A stretch of 64,000 nt of DNA from Sulfitobacter sp. M39 (GCF_021735935.1 NZ_WMDZ01000001.1:2604001-2668000), one strand, 5' to 3'. Positions 27,748 through 36,633 are shown, counted from the first letter of the stretch. Notes: generated from the letters alone by a model not told the origin. Numbers and translations: made by a program.

Positions 27748-28473
27748 TTAGAGCAATGATATCGTCGATCTTGCTGACAGTGTTTCGCGCTCCATCTGTT
27801 CGATAGCGCGAATGTGCCACTCCAAGCCGGTTTGCCCTTGATCAGCGGCTGCAGCGAGGTTGCTTTGCGCCAGCTTCGCCTGCTTTGATGACAGCACCAA
27901 TGCCTCGGCGACCTCCGCCCGATTGGTACGAATAGCGGCGAGCTGCGCGTCATACTCATCGTCTGAAATTCCGCCAGAGGACTTGAGCTGCGTCAACGTT
28001 GCCACATCTTCTTCTTGCTGCGCCAGCATTTGGGGCAGATCGGTTGTGATATGACCCAGCTTGTCATTTGACTTACGAATACTGCGCACCAGTTCATTCG
28101 CGGAAACCAGCTCCATCCGCTGGGCAACTTTGCGCTTCCCTGCGAGATTCCCGCTAACAGCGCCAACGACCCCACCGGCCGCAGCCGCACGCAAGCACCC
28201 AGAGGCGTTGGATGCAGCAAGCACAGAAATGCCGCAGCCCACGGCGGCCCCGACAGCGGCATGCTTGATGGTGGAATCGCGCACGATATCCCGCATCAGC
28301 GCATCAAGCGCGGCGGTCTGCTCTAGCATCGCATTGTCGCTCTCGCGGCTTTCTTTGAAGCTCATCGTGCCAACCGATGTACCGAATTGGGACGTCCGGT
28401 CCGCTACCGGAGCGGTACATCCAGACGTAAGAATAGCGGTGACTAGGAAAATCGTTAAAACTGTACTTTTCAT
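27748..28473 (-). CDS. Predicted lipoprotein with glycine-zipper segment
   Basis: A 241-residue protein not matched to a named family. The signal peptide ends in the lipobox LTSGC (cysteine about residue 19), so it is a lipoprotein. Residues about 70-110 are rich in small residues (AAVGAAVGCGISVLAAS and AAAAGGVVGAVSGNLAG), a glycine-zipper-like pattern seen in outer-membrane or pore-associated proteins. Residues about 115-220 are predicted helical, coiled-coil-like (NDKLGHITTDLPQMLAQQEEDV). It is divergent from the response regulator at 28727, with 250 nt between them. Confidence 0.7.
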   Translation of the reverse strand: MKSTVLTIFLVTAILTSGCTAPVADRTSQFGTSVGTMSFKESRESDNAMLEQTAALDALMRDIVRDSTIKHAAVGAAVGCGISVLAASNASGCLRAAAAGGVVGAVSGNLAGKRKVAQRMELVSANELVRSIRKSNDKLGHITTDLPQMLAQQEEDVATLTQLKSSGGISDDEYDAQLAAIRTNRAEVAEALVLSSKQAKLAQSNLAAAADQGQTGLEWHIRAIEQMERETLSARSTISLL

Positions 28474-28726
28474 TGCATGGGTCCGTTGGGCTAGGCGTGT
28501 TTGCGATCACTAGATTAAAATTACGCCGATTTTACGGCATCTGTCATATGAAGTTTTCCTCGGCCAGTATTTTATCTATTCACCTTCGCGGCACAAACGC
28601 GCATAATTCCCGCACAGGGTGAATTTTTCGATTAGTCTTATTGTTGCCGGTTTTGTTCACTATCGTTTAGGGAGTTCGACATACGTTGCCTCGGAACCTC
28701 GAAGCAATCCTCGGAAGGAGACCAAA

Positions 28727-29671
28727 TTGAAAATTCTAGCCGTCGACGATGATCCATTCATTCTAGAGCTCCTTCCCGCGATGTTTGAACAAGCAGATTT
28801 GAACGATCTGCATACTGCGCCATCGGGCCCCGCTGCGCTTGAAATGATCAGCGCACAGAAGGTGCCCTTTGATTGCATGCTGCTGGACGTCGACATGCCT
28901 GAAATGGACGGGATTGAGCTTTGCCGCAGAATTCGCGCCCTCCCCGGCTATGAGAATAAGCCAATCTTGATGCTGACGGCCAAGACAGACTCGATTTCGA
29001 TTGAGAAAGCGTTTGCTGCCGGGGCGAATGATTACATCGCCAAGCCATTTAACCTAAAGGACATCTACAACCGGATTCGCGTTGCCGAACGCCTGCTAGT
29101 ATCGTCGAAGACGATCAAACGCATCGACGCGAGCGACCTCTCAAAAGAGGGCACGTCGGTAGCGGAAGATTTCATATTGGCGGACAAGGTCTTTTTGGCG
29201 AATGTCGGCCGGCTGATCCTATCGTTCTCCCTTGGCAACTACATCACGCAGCTCGATCGTAGTGAGCTCGACAACTATCAAGTGTTCTGTGTCTCGATTG
29301 ATGATGCAGAAGGTATTTTCGAAGAAACCTCCCACCAAAATTTCCTTCATCTCCTCACTACCTTGGCAGAAACTCTGACCGATCTCATCACCTGCCCCCA
29401 CCTGCTGATGTCGTACGAAGGCAACGGGGCTTTCTTGTGTATTACCCGTGACCCCAACCTGCCCGAATGGGACAGGATGGAGGCGGGACTGCAGGCGAAA
29501 ATGGATGCCATGGATTTGCTGCCGGACAGCGAGACGCAGCATAAAATAAGCTTGTCGGTCGGCACGCCTATTTCGCCTAACGCAAACCGAACTCAACGGG
29601 TGAAAAAGACGTTCGAGCGAGCGCTTTCGCGCGCTGAAATGCGCTATGCAACCAAATGCGCCGCCGCCTAA
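28727..29671 (+). CDS. Response regulator with degenerate GGDEF-like output domain
   Basis: A 314-residue protein. Residues 1-122 are a receiver domain with DDD near the start (7-9), phospho-acceptor D54 in LLDVDMPEMDG, T84 in LMLTAKT and K106 in YIAKPF. The C-terminal half (about 150-314) has no DNA-binding motif. Its end, KISLSVGTPISPNANRTQRV and KTFERALSRAEMRYATK, looks like the end of a GGDEF domain, while the place of the active loop reads SYEGNGAFLCI, so no cyclase activity is expected. The start is a TTG at 28727, chosen because GGAAGGAG sits 6 nt upstream and it places the receiver correctly. No kinase is adjacent. Confidence 0.78.
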   Translation: MKILAVDDDPFILELLPAMFEQADLNDLHTAPSGPAALEMISAQKVPFDCMLLDVDMPEMDGIELCRRIRALPGYENKPILMLTAKTDSISIEKAFAAGANDYIAKPFNLKDIYNRIRVAERLLVSSKTIKRIDASDLSKEGTSVAEDFILADKVFLANVGRLILSFSLGNYITQLDRSELDNYQVFCVSIDDAEGIFEETSHQNFLHLLTTLAETLTDLITCPHLLMSYEGNGAFLCITRDPNLPEWDRMEAGLQAKMDAMDLLPDSETQHKISLSVGTPISPNANRTQRVKKTFERALSRAEMRYATKCAAA

Positions 29672-29673
29672 CT

Positions 29674-30009
29674 CTAGTTGATCGGGAACTGCACCAGACA
29701 CTGCGCCGCATGCTTGCGGTAGTCCTCTAGGGTCTGATCAATTGTGCGGCGGTCACGCATTTGGGCCATAGCCGCTTTCTTTTGCGCCCGCGTTCCGCTG
29801 ACGTGTCGCTCTAGGATCAGGACGGTGACACCCAGCATGATAATCTTTTCATCATCGCCGATCATGTCAGCGCGCGACAGTGTCACGCCCGTATAGGCAA
29901 TCATATTGGCGCAGCGCAACGCAGCGGCCTCTTCCCCTTCATAGGTAAGCGCATGTACCGGACCCGAAAAAACAGCTCCGCAAAGGAGTGTCGAAAACAG
30001 GAGCCTCAA
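29674..30009 (-). CDS. Small secreted protein of unknown function
   Basis: A 111-residue protein with signal peptide [19 protein letters not shown]. The mature part is mostly helical, with cysteines in [12 protein letters not shown] and [12 protein letters not shown] that could pair in the periplasm. No family was recognised. Its start overlaps the end of the upstream RAM-domain gene by 4 nt, so the two are translationally coupled. Its stop lies 2 nt from the convergent response regulator stop. Confidence 0.65.
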   Translation of the reverse strand: MRLLFSTLLCGAVFSGPVHALTYEGEEAAALRCANMIAYTGVTLSRADMIGDDEKIIMLGVTVLILERHVSGTRAQKKAAMAQMRDRRTIDQTLEDYRKHAAQCLVQFPIN

Positions 30010-30245
30010 AATGCTTTGAACGTCATCGTCGTAAGCGAACGTTCAATCCCTTCGATGTCCAGAAGGTTGTCGTTGATGTAAACACCAATATCTTTTCCCG
30101 AAGGAATATAAAGCTTCATCAAAAGATCGTAATCCCCGGACGTCGAATACAGTTCGGAGTGTATTTCCCGCAGCGCAACCTCTTCGGCGACGCGATAGGT
30201 ACTGCCGGGCCGGCACCGGATCTGGATAAAAACGCAGGTAGACAT
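30006..30245 (-). CDS. Stand-alone Lrp/AsnC ligand-binding (RAM) domain protein
   Basis: A 79-residue protein that is just the RAM/AsnC effector domain: [40 protein letters not shown] and [13 protein letters not shown] give the beta-alpha-beta-beta-alpha-beta pattern. The DNA-binding helix-turn-helix of full Lrp proteins is absent. Such single-domain proteins oligomerise and bind amino acids. The start at 30245 is chosen because the family pattern begins there, though the frame is open upstream. It is divergent from hisB (150 nt apart), so it might share control with histidine synthesis, but that is inference. Confidence 0.8.
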   Translation of the reverse strand: MSTCVFIQIRCRPGSTYRVAEEVALREIHSELYSTSGDYDLLMKLYIPSGKDIGVYINDNLLDIEGIERSLTTMTFKAF

Positions 30246-30395
30246 GAGCAGGCCTTCGGCTGGTTGCGACACGCCCAAGCTGACATAAGGGGACAACAGC
30301 CGCAATCGCTGATTGGGGCCGATCGGCATCGAAACGCTTTGTCTTGGCGCGACGGCCTGCCCTGCTATAAGAGCCCGAAAGACGGAGATATTCAT

Positions 30396-30983
30396 ATGCG
30401 CCAGACCACAATCAATCGCTCGACCGCAGAGACCAAGATCAGCGTCGAAATCAACCTAGACGGGACCGGATCGTACGCCAATCACACCGGCATCGGGTTC
30501 TTCGATCACATGCTGGATCAACTGGCGCGCCATTCGCTGATCGATATGAAAATCAACGCAAAAGGCGATCTACACATTGATGACCACCATACGGTTGAGG
30601 ATGTGGGCATCGCACTCGGCCAAGCGCTAAGCACCGCGTTGGGTGATAAACGTGGCATTCGCCGGTACGGCGCGTGCCTGCTACCGATGGACGATGCGTT
30701 GGTCCGCACCGCGCTTGATCTGTCGGCACGGCCGTTTTTGATCTGGAATGTGGACCTGCCGACCGCAAAAATCGGGAACTTCGATAGCGAGCTCGTGCGT
30801 GAGTTTTTCCAAGCGCTCAGCACGCACGGGGGTATCACATTGCACATCGATATGCTGCATGGCCTGAACAGCCACCACATCGCCGAGGCGGTCTTTAAAT
30901 CTGTCGCCCGCGCTCTGCGCGAAGCGGTAGAAACCGACCCTCGGAAATCTTCTGATATCCCCTCGACCAAGGGTGCGCTGTAA
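30396..30983 (+). CDS. hisB: Imidazoleglycerol-phosphate dehydratase
   Basis: A 195-residue monofunctional HisB, sixth step of histidine synthesis. Metal-binding histidine motifs are [27 protein letters not shown], and the C-terminal [20 protein letters not shown]. There is no fused phosphatase domain. First gene of the plus-strand his cluster; hisH starts 2 nt after its stop. Confidence 0.96.
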   Translation: MRQTTINRSTAETKISVEINLDGTGSYANHTGIGFFDHMLDQLARHSLIDMKINAKGDLHIDDHHTVEDVGIALGQALSTALGDKRGIRRYGACLLPMDDALVRTALDLSARPFLIWNVDLPTAKIGNFDSELVREFFQALSTHGGITLHIDMLHGLNSHHIAEAVFKSVARALREAVETDPRKSSDIPSTKGAL

Positions 30984-30985
30984 CG

Positions 30986-31624
30986 ATGTTAACTGCGATT
31001 ATCGATTACGAATCGGGCAACCTTCATTCGGCGCATAAGGCATTTGAACGGATGGCGCGTGAATGCAATGCTGGCGATGTGGTGGTCACCGCTGACGCCG
31101 ATGTCGTGGCACGCGCCGACCGCCTTGTCCTGCCCGGCGATGGCGCATTCCCCTCCTGTATGGCGGCGCTGAAAGGCCAAAGCGGCATCTATGCCGCCAT
31201 GGTCGAATCCGCCGTCGACAAGGGCCGCCCCTTCCTCGGGATATGTGTTGGCATGCAGTTGATGGCCTCCATGGGGCGCGAGTATGAAGACACAGCGGGC
31301 TTGGGTTGGATCAGTGGCGAAGTGACCAAGATCAAGCCTCGCGATCCCTCCCTAAAAGTACCACATATGGGATGGAACGACCTTGTCATAGACCACCCTC
31401 ACCCTGTTTTCGAAGGAATAGAAAGCGGGGATCATACGTATTTTGTCCATAGTTACCATATGGATGTACACGATGAGGCCGAGCGGCTGGCGCATGTCGA
31501 CTATGCTGGTGACGTCACCGCTGTTATCGGCCGTGACACCATGATCGGCATGCAATTCCACCCAGAAAAAAGCCAGACAACCGGCCTTCGTATGATTGCG
31601 AACTTCCTGAACTGGCGCCCCTGA
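30986..31624 (+). CDS. hisH: Imidazole glycerol phosphate synthase, glutaminase subunit
   Basis: A 212-residue class I glutamine amidotransferase that supplies ammonia to HisF. The nucleophile is in FLGICVGMQLM, the oxyanion region LPGDGAFPSC, and the catalytic histidine-glutamate pair is in MQFHPEKSQ near the end. Directly after hisB. The two next his genes lie beyond two minus-strand DUF2147 genes. Confidence 0.96.
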   Translation: MLTAIIDYESGNLHSAHKAFERMARECNAGDVVVTADADVVARADRLVLPGDGAFPSCMAALKGQSGIYAAMVESAVDKGRPFLGICVGMQLMASMGREYEDTAGLGWISGEVTKIKPRDPSLKVPHMGWNDLVIDHPHPVFEGIESGDHTYFVHSYHMDVHDEAERLAHVDYAGDVTAVIGRDTMIGMQFHPEKSQTTGLRMIANFLNWRP

Positions 31625-31639
31625 ACCGGGCACCGTCTT

Positions 31640-32029
31640 CTAACGAAGGCGGGTCCAGATCATTTCGTCGCAAGCATTTCCCGTGCAGGTCTGTAACCGC
31701 ATTGCATTCCCGTCGACCAGCATCGTCGCCTTATGCTTCTTAGAGGCAGAAGGCTCCAGCAACGTGCCGACATAGCTCCCGTCAGGTTGCGGCTTCATAT
31801 CCCAGAAGACCCGTTTACCAACCGCTGTAGAGCGCTTGTCATATCCGCGCCGGTCCTTAGCACGCTCAACGGTCCCGCAAAGCGCAGAGCCGCAAGGCTT
31901 TGCTCTCACGTGAACCACTAATCCGTTAACATCCGGCGCAGACCTCCAGACACCTTCAACGACATCAGCAAATACAGTGGTCGAAGACGCTGCAAAAATA
32001 GCAGCAAAGAAAATATATTTTGGTAAAAA
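31640..32029 (-). CDS. DUF2147 family secreted protein (copy A)
   Basis: A 129-residue exported protein: signal peptide FLPKYIFFAAIFAASSTTVFA, then the DUF2147 beta-barrel-like pattern VVEGVWRSAPD, VHVRAKPCGSALCGTVERAK, DMKPQPDGSYVGTLLEPSASKKHKATMLVDG, and cysteine pair CTGNACDEMIWTR. Four mature cysteines suggest two disulfides. Same length as copy B next door. Function is unknown; members have been linked to lipocalin-like folds. The start is chosen for the signal peptide and GGGGGAG upstream. Confidence 0.82.
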   Translation of the reverse strand, partial: FLPKYIFFAAIFAASSTTVFADVVEGVWRSAPDVNGLVVHVRAKPCGSALCGTVERAKDRRGYDKRSTAVGKRVFWDMKPQPDGSYVGTLLEPSASKKHKATMLVDGNAMRLQTCTGNACDEMIWTRLR

Positions 32030-32084
32030 CATCGTATCACTCCCCCAAGCGACACATGCCTTACAGCTTTTTAGCAACGCACCA

Positions 32085-32120
32085 AAAAACCAAGGCGCGG
32101 GTATAGAGTACACCCGCGCC
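32085..32120 (-). terminator. Terminator of DUF2147 copy B
   Basis: Perfect stem GGCGCGGGT / ACCCGCGCC (32094-32120), followed on the minus strand by TTGGTTTTTTGG. It separates the two DUF2147 genes, so they are probably transcribed separately. Confidence 0.8.
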
Positions 32121-32164
32121 CCGATTCGCACAAATCCCACTAAAATGGGACGAAATTAGAAGAG

Positions 32165-32554
32165 TTACTGGACCCGTTGCCAATCCTGCTTTGAACACAG
32201 TAATCCGCCAGCGACACAGCCCGAAAGCTTCAGGCTGTTGCCCGCCACAGTCATTTTGCCGATGTAGATCTTGTTGTTGGAAGGCCGCCAAACCTTACCG
32301 GCATATTTACCGCTTCCATCGGGTTTCATGTCGATGACCAACTGTTTTCCGATGTTTTCGGACTTATACTCTCCCGACGCATTGAATGTTCGCTGAATTG
32401 TACCGCAGACGGCGCCGCCACAAGGGGTCATTTTCACATGTGCGTATGCCCCGTCGTCCGGCTGCGTTTTCCAAACGCCAACCGCGGGGTCAGCAGCCAT
32501 AGCTGTCCCAGCAAAACCCATGCCAACAATGGCCGCAAAAATCGTTCTTTTCAT
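32165..32554 (-). CDS. DUF2147 family secreted protein (copy B)
   Basis: A 129-residue paralogue of copy A: signal peptide KRTIFAAIVGMGFAGTAMA, DPAVGVWKTQPDDG, AHVKMTPCGGAVCGTIQR, IDMKPDGSGKYAGKVWRPSNNKIYIGKMTVAG, CVAGGLLCSKQDWQRV. The cysteine positions match copy A. GGGAGGATATATC lies just before the start. It is divergent from hisA. Confidence 0.85.
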   Translation of the reverse strand: MKRTIFAAIVGMGFAGTAMAADPAVGVWKTQPDDGAYAHVKMTPCGGAVCGTIQRTFNASGEYKSENIGKQLVIDMKPDGSGKYAGKVWRPSNNKIYIGKMTVAGNSLKLSGCVAGGLLCSKQDWQRVQ

Positions 32555-32697
32555 GATATATCCTCCCGATATGCCGTCAGATTGAAGCCAATACGATGAT
32601 TCAAGCAAGCTTGACGTAGGGGACACCTCTGCTGCGTTGCAAAAACCCGCGCGTCATGGCAATTGGAACCAACTCCCCCAATGCCAAGGGCAATGCT

Positions 32698-33414
32698 ATG
32701 ATCCTCTACCCTGCTATCGATCTTAAAGACGGCCAAGCCGTTCGTCTCGTGCACGGCGACATGGAAAAATCCACTGTTTTCAACGATGACCCCGCTGCTC
32801 AGGCTCGAGAGTTTGTGGATGCAGGCTGCACTTGGCTGCACCTGGTGGACCTGAACGGCGCCTTTGCGGGGACCCCGGTCAATGCCGCCCCGGTTGAAGC
32901 GATTTTGAAGTCTTGCAACGTCCCCGCCCAGTTGGGAGGCGGCATTCGCGATATGGCGACGATCGAAGCTTGGCTAGACAAGGGTCTGGCACGCGTCATT
33001 CTGGGCACTGTCGCAGTTGAAAACCCCGCTTTGGTGCGTGAAGCAGCGCGTGCTTTTCCGGGCAAGGTCGCGGTTGGCATTGACGCCAGAAATGGCCGCG
33101 TGGCGACCAAGGGATGGGCTGAGGAAACCGACGTAATGGTTACAGATCTCGCTAAATCCTTCGAAGATGCAGGTGTCGCCGCGCTGATCTACACCGATAT
33201 CATGCGGGATGGGGCCATGGGCGGTCCAAACATCGACGCCACCGCCGCTTTGGCACGTGCCGTTAATATTCCTGTCATCGCCTCCGGGGGGGTCAGCTCC
33301 CTTGCAGACCTTGAGGCGCTGAAAGAAACTGGCGTGATATCCGGTGCCATTTCCGGCCGGGCGCTTTATGATGGTGCGATAGACCTCAGCGAAGCTTTGA
33401 CGGCCCTCGCCTAA
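32698..33414 (+). CDS. hisA: Phosphoribosylformimino-AICAR phosphate isomerase
   Basis: A 238-residue TIM-barrel isomerase of histidine synthesis. The two half-barrel phosphate-binding repeats are visible ([18 protein letters not shown] and [16 protein letters not shown]), with the first catalytic aspartate in [14 protein letters not shown] and the second in [10 protein letters not shown]. The start [11 protein letters not shown] is the family N-terminus. hisF follows after a repeat element. Confidence 0.95.
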   Translation: MILYPAIDLKDGQAVRLVHGDMEKSTVFNDDPAAQAREFVDAGCTWLHLVDLNGAFAGTPVNAAPVEAILKSCNVPAQLGGGIRDMATIEAWLDKGLARVILGTVAVENPALVREAARAFPGKVAVGIDARNGRVATKGWAEETDVMVTDLAKSFEDAGVAALIYTDIMRDGAMGGPNIDATAALARAVNIPVIASGGVSSLADLEALKETGVISGAISGRALYDGAIDLSEALTALA

Positions 33415-33415
33415 G

Positions 33416-33466
33416 TTTCCAAATGGTTTAAAATCCTCGGGTGGTTTGGAGGGCAGACAGCCCTCC
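33416..33466. repeat. Modular extragenic repeat, copy 2
   Basis: TTTCCAAATGG, TTTAAAATCCTCGGG, then hairpin GGAGGGC-AGACA-GCCCTCC (33448-33466). It lies between hisA and hisF in the middle of the operon, so the hairpin is probably not a full terminator. Confidence 0.7.
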
Positions 33467-33504
33467 AACGGTTTATTCCGCTGCCCCGTCGCGAGAAAGA
33501 AGAC

Positions 33505-34266
33505 ATGCTAAAGACCCGTATTATTCCCTGCCTCGACGTCGCCGATGGTCGCGTTGTCAAAGGCGTTAATTTTGTTGGCTTGCGCGATGCCGGTGATCCG
33601 GTTGACGCAGCCATCGCATATGACGCTGCAGGGGCAGACGAGCTTTGTTTTCTTGATATCCACGCCACCCATGAAAACCGTGGTACCATGTTCGACCTGG
33701 TCACACGCACTGCCGAACACTGCTACATCCCGCTTACCGTTGGTGGCGGTGTACGCACCGTTGCAGATGTTCGCGCGCTGCTTTTGGCTGGTGCCGACAA
33801 GGTTAGCTTTAACTCTGCCGCGGTGGCTAATCCGGACATTATTGCGCAGGCAGCAGACCAATTCGGCAGCCAGTGCATTGTCTGTGCCATCGATGCGAAA
33901 ACCGTCGCTCCCGGAAAATGGGAGATTTTTACCCACGGTGGCCGCAAACCCACGGGCATAGATGCCGTCGAATTCGCAAAGACGGTTACAAAGAAAGGCG
34001 CAGGAGAGATTCTGCTTACCTCTATGGATCGTGACGGTACCAAGCAAGGGTTTAACATTCCGCTAACGCGCGCGATTTCCGACGCGGTTTCTGTGCCTGT
34101 CATCGCCTCTGGCGGTGTCGGAACGCTTGATCATCTTGTCGATGGCGTCGTTCAGGGCGGCGCTTCAGCGGTGCTCGCAGCCTCGATCTTTCACTTCGGC
34201 GAATTTACAGTCGCTCAAGCGAAACAACATATGGCCGATGCCGGTATCCCAATGAGGCTCTCATGA
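33505..34266 (+). CDS. hisF: Imidazole glycerol phosphate synthase, cyclase subunit
   Basis: A 253-residue TIM-barrel cyclase that, with HisH, makes imidazole glycerol phosphate and AICAR. Motifs: the catalytic aspartates in [18 protein letters not shown] and [14 protein letters not shown], phosphate sites in [13 protein letters not shown] and [16 protein letters not shown]. Overlaps hisE by 4 nt (ATGA). Confidence 0.97.
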   Translation: MLKTRIIPCLDVADGRVVKGVNFVGLRDAGDPVDAAIAYDAAGADELCFLDIHATHENRGTMFDLVTRTAEHCYIPLTVGGGVRTVADVRALLLAGADKVSFNSAAVANPDIIAQAADQFGSQCIVCAIDAKTVAPGKWEIFTHGGRKPTGIDAVEFAKTVTKKGAGEILLTSMDRDGTKQGFNIPLTRAISDAVSVPVIASGGVGTLDHLVDGVVQGGASAVLAASIFHFGEFTVAQAKQHMADAGIPMRLS

Positions 34267-34568
34267 CGCTCGACGATCTATTTGTAACAATCCAATCAAG
34301 AAAAACTGCGGATCCGGCAAGTAGTTGGACGGCGCAGCTTTTGGCAAAAGGCCCCGAGAAATGCGCCGAAAAATTCGGTGAAGAAGCGGTCGAAGCGATC
34401 ATTGAGGCCGTGAAGGACGATAAAGCTGGTCTGACATCGGAAGCCGCAGATGTGCTGTACCACCTGCTTGTCATGCTCGCGTCCCGCGACGTCGCGCTGT
34501 CAGATGTACTGGATGAACTGAGCCGCCGGCAGGCGAAAAGCGGCCTCGCTGAAAAAGCCGCCCGCTAA
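34263..34568 (+). CDS. hisE: Phosphoribosyl-ATP pyrophosphatase
   Basis: A 101-residue MazG-like all-alpha enzyme, second step of histidine synthesis. The metal-binding [10 protein letters not shown] and [13 protein letters not shown] motifs are seen. It is separate from HisI, as is usual in alphaproteobacteria. Last gene of the cluster; translation is coupled to hisF through a 4-nt overlap. Confidence 0.95.
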   Translation: MTLDDLFVTIQSRKTADPASSWTAQLLAKGPEKCAEKFGEEAVEAIIEAVKDDKAGLTSEAADVLYHLLVMLASRDVALSDVLDELSRRQAKSGLAEKAAR

Positions 34569-34663
34569 TACGGGGCTCGTTTACCACAGTAAATTTCGTG
34601 ACGCCTAGTAAACTGGGATCAAATCTTGTTGGAGATTATTTCCGTTGCGAAGCATCCCATGCG

Positions 34664-35086
34664 CTATTCCCCGAAAAGCCGTTGATATTCAATCTTCGGG
34701 CATCTGTTTTGAATGACGGTCACCCCCTTTGCTTCCGCTTTTGCGGAAGCTTCAGGATGCTGCACCCCGATTTGCATCCAGATCGTCGCCAGATCAGGAA
34801 ACACCTGTAGTGCCTCGTCAACGATTTCTGGCACAGTCACTGACCGTCTAAAAATATCGACCATGTCAACGCCACCCTCGATGTCCGACAGCTGCGACAC
34901 CACCGTTGCCCCAAATAGTGTCTTCCCCGCATGCTCCGGATTTACCGGGACAATTTCGTACCCCTTGGTCTTCAAATATCGCGTGACATAATAACTTGGC
35001 CGAACCGGGTTCAGCGAAGCCCCCACGACCGCGATACGCTTCGTCTGCGTCAGAATATTTTTCAGTTGGGCATCGGTGTAAGTCAT
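34664..35086 (-). CDS. CoA-binding domain protein (YccU-like)
   Basis: A 140-residue Rossmann-fold protein of the CoA_binding_2 family: RIAVVGASLNPVRPSYYVTRYLKTKGYEIVPVNP, MVDIFRRSVTVPEIVDEAL and IWMQIGVQHPEASAKAEAKGVTVIQNRCPKIE. The family binds CoA or a related nucleotide; the physiological role is unknown. Convergent with hisE. Confidence 0.88.
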   Translation of the reverse strand: MTYTDAQLKNILTQTKRIAVVGASLNPVRPSYYVTRYLKTKGYEIVPVNPEHAGKTLFGATVVSQLSDIEGGVDMVDIFRRSVTVPEIVDEALQVFPDLATIWMQIGVQHPEASAKAEAKGVTVIQNRCPKIEYQRLFGE

Positions 35087-35112
35087 GCGTCTTACTAAAC
35101 CTTTAGCGGTTC

Positions 35113-35148
35113 AAAAAAAAGCGCCCTCGACGATAAACGTGAGGGCGC
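35113..35148 (-). terminator. Strong rho-independent terminator
   Basis: Stem GCGCCCTC / GAGGGCGC with a 12-nt loop, then eight T on the minus strand. It lies 170 nt beyond the zinc-ribbon gene stop. A second hairpin just ahead of it (35180-35202, around GAGTT-TGG-AACTC) leaves open that it ends a small RNA and not just the long 3' tail of that gene. Confidence 0.85.
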
Positions 35149-35317
35149 AAAGGTATGGAACGAGGGACAGTTAGGTGATCGGCGAGAGTTCCAAACTCAC
35201 CGTCATACACAGTAGGTAGGAACGATTTGCTCCATTCAAAGAGCATGTGACAAATCCGTGAAGAAACGATGAATGCGCCGGCTGTTTTCCGCCGCGTCTT
35301 GCTTCTGGCAACCTAAA

Positions 35318-35635
35318 CTAGTCAAATATATCGTCGAGCACATCCGCGACCTCACTCGCGATTTTCGTAATCCAGGTTTTCTTTTTCTTCACTTTTCGAT
35401 GCTTAGGCTTGCGAATAGCAGCTGCCGGTTGGGCATGTGGAAATTTCCGCAGCCCCGCCGCAGGCCTGCTGCAGTTATTGAGCTTTTCAGAATCGCGAGG
35501 GAGCGGAATTTGTTTCAAATCATGCAATGGTGCGCCGCATTGTGCGCAAGCCAACTCGTGCCGCCCTGCCCCCAATGTCAGCGCGGCCTTGCTGCCGCAA
35601 AAACAGCATGTCGCGATTTTTGTCGGGTAATTCAT
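35318..35635 (-). CDS. Small zinc-ribbon protein with basic tail
   Basis: A 105-residue protein. The N-terminus has a four-cysteine zinc ribbon (CCFCGSKA and LACAQCGAPL); residues about 48-85 are proline- and lysine-rich, ending in a very basic stretch (RKPKHRKVKKKKTW); the end is acidic (VADVLDDIFD). A zinc ribbon with a basic tail suggests nucleic-acid contact, but no named family was recognised. The start at 35635 fits just after the rlmB stop. Confidence 0.7.
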   Translation of the reverse strand: MNYPTKIATCCFCGSKAALTLGAGRHELACAQCGAPLHDLKQIPLPRDSEKLNNCSRPAAGLRKFPHAQPAAAIRKPKHRKVKKKKTWITKIASEVADVLDDIFD

Positions 35636-35645
35636 GCAATTATGC

Positions 35646-36422
35646 TCAGCTGTGATCCCGCGACGCATATAACGCGATTGCCGCTGCATTCGACACGTTT
35701 AGCGAACCGAACCCGCGCCCTGCGTCGATTCGGACCAACGCATCGACGGTTTCTTTGGTTTTTTCACGCAGACCTGGCCCTTCGGCCCCCAGCACAAGCG
35801 CCACCGGACGGTCGCGCTTGCCCTCCAGCGCAGATTCGACGGTCATATCGGCTTCGCCGTCCAGACCAAGAACAAGATACCCCATCGATTGAAGCTCCTT
35901 GATCGCATCGGCCAGGTTCCGGACACGCAAATACGGCTGCCGCTCCAGTGCGCCACTCGCTGTTTTCGCAAGCGCACCGGTCTCGGGCGCAGCGTGATGA
36001 CGCATGCCCACAACCGCCGATGCGCCCAACACCTCTGCGGACCGCAGAATTGCACCAACGTTATGCGGGTCTGTCACCCGATCCAGCAGCAACACCCGCG
36101 GCGCTTCAGCCCCGATGCAGACATCCTTGAGCGATCCCCAGCTTAACGGTTTGACCTCTAGTACGGCTCCTTGATGCACCGACCCGGGGTCCAGCGGCGG
36201 GCGAAATTTTCGCGGATCAACGACCTCTGGTTCAATGCCGGCTTTGGCAATCGCTTCTTCCAGCTTGATCTGAGCATTCGGCGTAACCATCAGCTTAATC
36301 TTTTCACGCGCGGGATTTTCCAGCGCGTCGCGCACTGCATGAAGGCCAAACAACCAAACTGTTTGGTTCGCATCTGCCTTCTTTTCCTGCTCTTTTTGCA
36401 CAACCCACTTAGGTTTTTTCAT
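35646..36422 (-). CDS. rlmB: 23S rRNA (guanosine-2'-O)-methyltransferase RlmB
   Basis: A 258-residue SpoU/TrmH-family enzyme that methylates G2251 in the 23S rRNA. The N-terminal substrate-binding part (VWLFGLHAVRDALENP) is followed by SPOUT motifs: VTDPHNVGAILRSAEVLGA, LVLGAEGPGLREKT, and SLNVSNAAAIALY, the knot region that binds S-adenosylmethionine. Divergent from tRNA-Tyr. Other TrmH members share these motifs, but the N-terminal domain favours RlmB. Confidence 0.92.
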   Translation of the reverse strand: MKKPKWVVQKEQEKKADANQTVWLFGLHAVRDALENPAREKIKLMVTPNAQIKLEEAIAKAGIEPEVVDPRKFRPPLDPGSVHQGAVLEVKPLSWGSLKDVCIGAEAPRVLLLDRVTDPHNVGAILRSAEVLGASAVVGMRHHAAPETGALAKTASGALERQPYLRVRNLADAIKELQSMGYLVLGLDGEADMTVESALEGKRDRPVALVLGAEGPGLREKTKETVDALVRIDAGRGFGSLNVSNAAAIALYASRDHS

Positions 36423-36549
36423 CGCCGAACCTTCTATCTTTCATCGCAAGGTAAAATTCCCTGCATTTCGCGCCGGTTTTCGCCTTGACGCCTATACTGC
36501 CCGCTTGTAATCACGCCTTCACATCCGGTGCAATGCACAGGGTGAAAGT

Positions 36550-36633
36550 GGGCGACAGGCCGCAAGGTGTGGCAGGGGACTGTAACTCCCTCGCGGAGAC
36601 GCACGCCTGGTTCGATTCCAGGGTCGCCCACCA
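36550..36633 (+). tRNA. tRNA-Tyr (anticodon GTA)
   Basis: An 84-nt class II tRNA with CCA encoded: acceptor GGGCGAC / GTCGCCC, anticodon loop CTGTAAC (anticodon GTA) on stem GGGGA/TCCCT, a long variable arm, T-arm CCTGG-TTCGATT-CCAGG. Confidence 0.95.
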
